Assembly (NCBI RefSeq): GCF_014805685.1 | Contig: NC_060885.1 | Coordinates: 21,049,632 to 21,113,631, forward strand | Origin: Silurus meridionalis | Taxonomy: Eukaryota > Chordata > Actinopteri > Siluriformes > Siluridae | DNA length: 64,000 bases | Direction of reading: 5' to 3' | In this document: positions 49,903 to 58,727 of the stretch, piece by piece | How the letters are laid out: each line of letters begins with the position of its first letter | Numbering within the stretch: position 1 is the first letter of the stretch | Translations under genes and position numbers: made by a program | Notes under the pieces: model-generated | Told to the model about the DNA's origin: nothing | What the model saw: the letters and a program-made list of their open reading frames with translations, nothing else | Database searches by the model: none

Positions 49903-52900
49903 CAGCACATGGAAAACTTTACAAAACTGTTAGAGAAACCTAGAAAGAGAAAGTGATGATTTAATGCACTGCATTGATGTATTGAATTATAAGGTAACGC
50001 TATGTAACAATTTTTGTTCTTGGGAAGTATGTGTCATTTTCTAAATGCTTATGTTGCAAAAGTATAGAAAATGGTCTCAATCCCCTCTAAGTGTCTGTGA
50101 CCAGGGCATTGGCATAAGTATGAAAATGGCCCACACCAACAGCCAATAGTAAATTTACGGCAACCATAAATGTACATATTTTCATTAGAAAAATGTGAAA
50201 ATGTTTGTTCACAGTTCAACAAAAAAATAACCTATGAATCAAATTTAACATGCATTTATACCAAAAGCTATACCACAGAAGATTTAAAAATTGCCCACAA
50301 AAAAAAAATTATATTGTAAATTATTTTCATTAAGCAGCCTGTGTTCTTAGTAGCGGTGTTCAATTCCAGCATATACAGTTTTAAATTCCTCCTTATTCCT
50401 CAGTGTATACTCCATGTTTTCTTTCAACCGACCCCAGCCACTCTTAGTGCCGGCCCCAAGCCCGGATAAATGGGGAGGGTTGCGTTAGGAGGGCATCCAG
50501 CATAAAAACGTGCCAAATCAAACATGCGGATGATCCGCTGTGGCGACCCCTAATGGAGAAGCCGAAAGAAAGTTTTTATACTCCATGTTCTCTTTCAATT
50601 TATCAAGATGAGCACCAAGGATATTGACTTGATCCTGCTCCTGCAGCCCACCGTGCTGCAGTTCTGCACCAGAGTCTCAACCAGCTTTCTTTTAGGCTAT
50701 GTATTTACCCAGAAAGCCCTGAACTGCTGCAACAAAGCTGCTCCGAGCTGCTTTCTTCTTCATAGTTAGTTTCCTGGGAAATTCATTCCCGGCACTGACT
50801 TTTTCCTCAGACTTGACGGTACTCAATGGATGCTGAATCTTTATGTTGAACTTGGACTTATTTATTAATACCCAATTTAATGCGCAGTATCAGCAATTTC
50901 CAGAGGTCAACCATTGGTTCCCACTTGACATTCCTTCCCACAGCAATCTTAGTCTGCTGTAGCCAGTCCCACATTTAATTGTGTGCCTTAGTTTCCCCTC
51001 TGTCCCACAGACAAAGATATCAACTTGTCAAAACCTCATAGGTAACACATCTGGGATGGCACCATTTCCCGGGTTTTGATTTTGCTGTATTATTCAGGTG
51101 GCCTTGAATAGACTGGCCACATTGTGCTGAAGTAGAGTCCATCTTGACTGAGTCAAAAAGCTTGGTGATTCTTAAACAGTGTCGTCCAACAATATACCCG
51201 CCTAAACCTAGACGTCAAAAGTTTGGCAATAGACTTGTTTAGAATAAGGAGAGATCTCAACGAAGTCATCGAGGTCTCTGTGGCTAAGGTAATATTAGTT
51301 TCTCAGTTCCACCAGGGAGTTGAATGTTTGAATGTCTGGATACCTGATAGCAGTTGCATTTTTGCTAATTGTTTGCTACCTTAGAGAGGTAATTTTCTAC
51401 TTTAGAGGGGTCCACCATGCAGAAATAACAGTAGTTTTAATGGCCAGCTGGTTCCTACCAATTTTGTAGATCACAAACTTCATGGCTAACTTTTCACCTC
51501 TGTACCATCCTGCAATCTGATAAAGTAAAATTGTACAAAATATACAGTTTCTCATGTGAGTACACCCCTCACATTTCAGCACCCATTTTAGTATAATCTT
51601 CCCAAGGGATAATACTATAGAAATAAAACTTGGATATATTTTAGAGTAGTCAATGCAGCAAACAAATTTGTGTATCTTGTATTAGTGCAGTTAAGATTTG
51701 GTGATTTGCATAAAATTTTCTCATACTGACCAATGGATGTTCAACATGGCACCTCATGGCAAAGAATTTGAGAATTGGAATTGTTGCTCTCCATAATGAT
51801 GGCTTACGCTATAAGATTGGTAACATTTTGAAGCAGAACATGATGCCCTCCCTTCAGAAACTTGGCTGAACAGCAGTTTTTCCAACATAATAACAACCCC
51901 AAACACACCACTGAGATGACAACTGCCTTGCTGAGGTATCTGAAGGTGATGGAGTGACCAAGTATGTCTCCAGACCTGAATCCTATTGAACAAATCAAGT
52001 GGAAGGTGGAAAAACGCCATTTGTCTAACATCCAGCAGCTCCGTGATGTCATTCCATAATGACTTATAGAGTGCAAGAGGATCACAACAACAACATTGGT
52101 GCTCACACAAAATGTTCACACAAAACTTTTGTTGCCAGTTATTCTGACAATACTGTATGGTGAGTTATTTTAGAGGTAAGGAAATCCGTACTGCTATACA
52201 AACTGCACATTGACAATTCTAAAATATATCCAAGTTTAATTTCTATCGTATTGTCCATTGAGAAGATGTACTAAAATGCTTGCTGAATTCTGAGGGGTGT
52301 ACTTACTTTTGTGAGAAACTGATTTATTTTACCCCTGACTTAAAAATAAAAGATTGTTCTTATAGGAACAATACATTGAAGCCAGTTGTTCATCATACCA
52401 TCTATTGATTTTTTTGCAGTGATTGGAGGTAAAATGATGTGGCTATGTTTTTTGTTTTTATTTCAAACTGGCATACCAAAATATGTACAGCTTACTGATG
52501 TCATCTAATCAAAATACTGAGGTGTTTCTATTAATGCAGCTGTAACTAAACTAAACTAAACTGGTAAACTAAAGGCATCTGAATTTATAGAATTTTACAA
52601 AATCGTATAAAGTTTTGGATATATGAATATGTTCATAAAAAATAGATCTGGAATATTCTGGAAAATGAATTTTAATGAAAAAACAAATGTATCCATTTAA
52701 TCAACTGAATGGGTCAATTTCAAAATGCTAATGTCCTGGTCACAAAAGCAAAAGTTAAGGCGAGCGGTTTTCTATACTACTGTGGTTTAAACAACCAAAT
52801 AATAAAAACAGAAAATAACACTTACCCAAGAACAAATAAATAATAATATCTGTGTGTGTGTGTGAAGAGAGCAACCTCACTCACAGCCAATGTCGCTGAA

Positions 52901-55249
52901 GATGTAGGAGCCAACGTAGGAGAAAATGAGCACAGAGATGGGCAGAGCACAGTCTGACAGAATCTCCCTCATTTTTGCATGCAGGAAGGGACTGCAGACA
53001 AGGATTGTGTCAAAACATATCTGTTTCAGGGGCAAACGTATGCGCATGTCTGATCCTTACCTTCTTTTAAACTGGTAGAGTGTGTAACCAACCCACAATG
53101 TTCCAAGCATAAGAAGGAGGCAAAGCAGCGGCCGTGCCCGTGTGCAGAGAATAAAAGATTCTGGGAGTGACAGTAACCCTGCCCCTGTCACGTTCACCTC
53201 CCCTACATTCAACCCTCCACTTATTCGATGCAGCTCTTCCATGCTGCCATTGGCCAATGTAGGTGGATGGTAATATTTATGGAAGACTGTAAAGCATTTT
53301 CAAATATCAATTAGCTAGGAATTTATTTTTTTATTCTAAGCACATCAAAATGCTGGTACGTAAAAAATGTCTTTAAAATACATTTTGTATTTGAGACTGG
53401 CAGAGATACTCACTCTTGACAGTGCCTTTGACAGCATCTGCTACGAAAGCAACTGAAATGAACAAAGCAATCACCTCCTCTATGGACCTGCAGTAATAAA
53501 TAAGAAGACATGCATCAGTTATCTATTGGCGTACAAGTGAGTGAGCATATGGGTGGGTGTGTGCAGTATGTGAGCTTCACCTCTTGAAGAGCTTAACGAG
53601 TAGACTGAGGTTGAAGACCCCTCCAATGATGAGGAACAGGCTGTTCCATAGACCAATGCAGGCATAGAACGCATTGAACTCCAGTTCATAATCATCACAG
53701 ATATCTCTGATTACTGTACACACAACACACATTAAACACCTTATTACATTATTCTGATGTTCAACTGCAATTCATTAGTTAGATTTTTAAATGTTCTTCA
53801 GTATGTAAAGAGGTTTACAGTCTACAATGTGCATGTGTTGTTATTTATGTAACATGTACTGTGGGTTAGGGTATACATATAAATCTATTTCTATACATAG
53901 CACTATCATAGGAGAGGATGATGGTAAATAAAAATAATATGTAGGAAAATTATTTTGAATCGTTTTTGGTTATTGCTTAGCCTTTTGTGGACCACTGAAG
54001 CACATTGCTATTGAAGCAGTCCATCACAAAACCGAAATTATTAGAAATAAAGAAATCCACTGTTCTTAATAAACAACCAGGAAAACCACAGCAGGGGACT
54101 GAGGCTTTAAAACTGCTTTAAAGTTCTTATTTTAACTAAAGAACAGGTCAACCAGACCTCCAGAATATAAACACAGACTACCACAAAATGCTTGGCCTTT
54201 ACCACAAAATGCAAACCGCTCCTAACCCAAACAAGGAACAGGAAGGTTCATGTTAGCTAAACCTCTACAGAAAGAGGAAAGTGTGCTTGAAAAAAAATAA
54301 AGGGATTAAAAAAAAATAAATGTTACTGCCAGGGGTGAGGACAATGTGTCACATTTCAGGCAATAATTAATTACATATGCAACAGAGTACCGAAAATAAG
54401 TATATTACCAATCAAATCAATAATTTGGATTGTGATCATTTATGAGCTAATCTCATTAGAAACACATGAATTAACTTTAAAATAAGCAAATGAGCTTTTT
54501 GCTAAATTACATGTGTATTAAGAACTAAAGGTACAAAAATGTGTAGACCTGTTTACATATGATACATGATGTGCATTGTACTTAGAAATTACAATTGTAT
54601 AAAATTATAAATACATTTATAACCCCCTCAAAAAAAAAAAAGAAAATCGTTTGAACTGTTTAAGGCTTTAATATTCCATCTTTGTTTCTTTTTGATCTGT
54701 TTCTGATGTTTGTTTATTTTTTTGGAACATTTAAAATTGAGTCATAACAATCTCCCCTTTCATTTCCGAGAGCAGAAAACACTATCAAGAATTCTTCCAT
54801 GAACAGGCAGACCATTCTCTCAAGTATTTCCAATTAAATTCATCAACATAAACCCACAAGCAAGACTCTCTGATTGGGAGAGACAAACCACAAATCTTGT
54901 CCAAACAAACTGCAACAATGTTTGATAGACCTCCTGGTCTAAGAGTGAGAAATCCTTTCTACAACATGCTGTGGTTAGCAAAGCTCTAATTCTACACAGA
55001 CTCATTACTCAGTCAGAGGATAAAGTAAACAACTCTCACCAAAATGAGACTGAGCGTGTGAGTGTTTGTAGGACCGAAGCATTGTGCATATGGGTGTGTG
55101 GATGTGAACATCAGGTAGCAATAACCCTACTGCTGATGAAGATAGCAATCTGTGGGTGTGTGTGGGTGTGTGAGGAATATTCATACCACTGAAAAAAATA
55201 AAATGTGTTTGTTTGTGTAAAAATATTCATAGTGCTGAAAAAATGTGGA

Positions 55250-55312
<63 letters not shown>

Positions 55313-58149
55313 CGAATAGCCATACCACTGATGAAGATGGAGATAGGTGCAGTAGTTAGGGGAATAACCAGAGGAGAACCAGCAAAGAGTGAATAGATGA
55401 TTCCACCTATACTTTGCCCAATGATAGTCTTTTGAACATCTAATACACACAGATAAACATACTGTAATCAACAAAAGAAAAACTAAATAAAAAAACATAC
55501 AATATCAATTATCACCATAAAAATACTCAAATTGCAAAGATATGCACATACAGGTTGCTAAAAGTCTGAAGAACCCTGAAGAAATTGCAAATCTTTAAAA
55601 ATATAAAGACAGAAATGACAACATAAATGTCAGCCTTGTTTTAATTATTGGGAATATTTAAATACAAAAAAACTAGCACAACTTCATTGTACAACTCTGA
55701 AAACCCTCCCTCTCAACTAATACTTTGTGGAAGCACCTTTTGCTTGTTATTGCATTAAGTCTTTGTGAATAAGTCTCTCTTAACTTCACATGACTAGACC
55801 TTCATTCCACTCTTCTTTTAAAAGTTTGCTATTTTTAGGTTAATTTATAGGTTTTTGATAGGATTGAGGTCTGGGCTCTGGCTGGCCATTCCAGGATTTT
55901 GATTATAATTTTCTGAAGCCATGGCTTTGTTGATTTTGATGTGTGCTTTGGGTCATTGTCATGTTTAAATGTGAAACTGCTCTTCATTTGCAGCTTTTTT
56001 GACAGAGAAAAAAAGGTTTTGTGCTAAATGTCTTGGTAACTAGAGCTATTTATTTTCCCATCTTTATAAGCTGAAGAGAAGCAGCCCCTAACATAATGCT
56101 ACCCCCACCATGCTTCACTGTCGGTATGATGTTCCTTCAATGATGCTCTGTATTGGCTTTGTGCCAAACATACCTCTCAGAATTATGGCCAAAATGTGCA
56201 ACCATTGTCTTGTTAGACCATAACACATTTTCTCACATGGTTTGGAGTGACAGAATTAATCATTTGGCATAATTCATATATATTTAATATCCCTCTCCTG
56301 ATTGATAGCTTTTAACAATTAAGTCTCACAGTCTCTTTATAGCCCATGACTCTTTGTAACCACAAACAGTCAAGCAAATCCTACAGCAACACATGAATTT
56401 TATCACATGAGTTTTAATCAGAATCACTTGAATTGATGGCATTTAACTACAGGCCAATTTTGAATAATAACTCTGAGGACAGTTAGAGCCCCCATTATGA
56501 AAGGGTGTGCAGACTTATGCAAACAGGATTTTTTTATTTAAAATGTTCCCAATTATAAATTTTTTTTTTTTCTCTGGATTTTTGTTTATTGAAAAATCAC
56601 ATAAATGTTGTATCAAGTCTGACATTATTTTGTCTTAATATTTGTAAAAATCTGCAATTTTATAAGTGTGTAGACTTATATATATTCACTGTATAAAATC
56701 AAAAATATTTGACACATTTTTATTTAACAAAAAATACATAATTTGACAATATCTAAAATTGAGCTATTAACCATAAGAACAAGGTTTGAAACTTTTTTAA
56801 AAATATTATACCAGAATTACACTAGTCAGAAGGTGTTGTGTTAAAGGTGTTAAAATTATTGTATTGTAATTCAAATTAAAGATTTGAATTAATGCTCCAC
56901 ATGTAATAAATGTACGATTTAATGTGATTTTCATTTTAGTTGTTACCTATTTCTCCTCTTGTGCTTTCATCATTGAGTGAGCCAAATGCAATGGCAGGAA
57001 GCAGAACGGCGATGTAGAGGAAAATGGACGTCGTCATATACTTCAATAGTGCTTTATTGTTGCCCACTATGCCTGAAAAACAACCCATAAACATAAATAC
57101 ATCTTCTTATACATACATATATGGATTTTAATGGATTGTGAGCATGTGCCTGTACGTTGGTATTTTACCATCAGTAAAATCCGATATATAGAAGGGCAAG
57201 CGGCGACACAGATCCTCATAGATGCCTCTGCCCACTCTGAAAAAATCTCTACACTACAGAGGGTAGAGACGGGAAGAGAGAAAGCACAATTAGACACACA
57301 GACTCTGAGTTAAACCCTGAAATACACAGAAATACGCTAATGGGAGAAGCGCAGAACAAAGCCCCACGCAAGCATATAAATTAACACACACAAGACTCTT
57401 ACAGAATCACAAGCAAAATCTACAGACAAGCTGCATTCATGCTAACCAAACAGTTCACATTGCAGATAGGAAAAATACAGAGTTAAAGCAAGCAAATGAG
57501 CAAACACGCATATACACTCACACACTGACAAAAATAAAAATCCCACACACCCAACCACACACTCAATCACTTGTACATTCATGTGTACACAAATACGCAT
57601 ACACAGCCACACCATTCATATGCCTAAACAAACACACATAAACGCTCATCTACACTTTGGCACAGTGGCATACAGAAGCACAGTTGAATCTCACTCACAC
57701 AGAGCCCCCTGCACAGCAGAGAGAGAGACACAAGGTGAGCAGAGACTGCAGACTGGAGAGAGAGACAGCCCGGCATTAGAAATACCCCTCTACAATGTCA
57801 CTACAAGGTTAAAGCAACAGAACAGCATTAGCAGAATCACTACAATGCAATGATGGCCAACATCGTAATAGACGTTGATCAATGCTGCATCGAAATAAAA
57901 AGTTTTTAAAGCATCCCAAGAAGAAAAATTGTCACATTTACAAAATCCATATCTGAAAGGAAGCATCAAAAATTCACTAGTATTCTAAAAAAGATTTTCA
58001 TAGCAGCGATATACATGTGTTTTGTAATTAACACAGGACAAATAAAAATGTGATAGAATTATTGAAAGACATTAAATTATAAGTCAAATGTTTTATTTGT
58101 GACCTGTATCTAATCTTTTTTGTAGAGGAATGTGTTTCGTGGTGGAATT

Positions 58150-58212
<63 letters not shown>

Positions 58213-58333
58213 AGAATATCCAAGGCAATTCTTAAATAAAGCCAGGTTTTTCCATTCCATTCATAATTAAGTCATTTATTAAAGCACTGCATGTCTGGTA
58301 TGTGTGTATATGTAGCACTGCATATGTTTTTTT

Positions 58334-58370
<37 letters not shown>

Positions 58371-58669
58371 AAGAGAATGATCTGTCTTGTGGCTGTTCTC
58401 TGTGATGAATAGCCTTTGGTACACACACATATTCACTAATACACACAAGAGCGCACACACACAAAACAATGATCCTCCACCTGGTTGCCATTCTTCAGAT
58501 GTGTGATAGAGTGAAAAAATAAATAAAAAAATAAATAAAAAACAAAACTATTTGGCCCTATTTTCACTTCCTTATGGAGAGCACCTTTACGAGCGGGAAA
58601 ACCTCAGCCATGGTGGTCTGCATGGAGGTGTATGCCTTTGTGGGTGTGTGTGGGAATATGTGTGTATGC

Positions 58670-58727
<58 letters not shown>

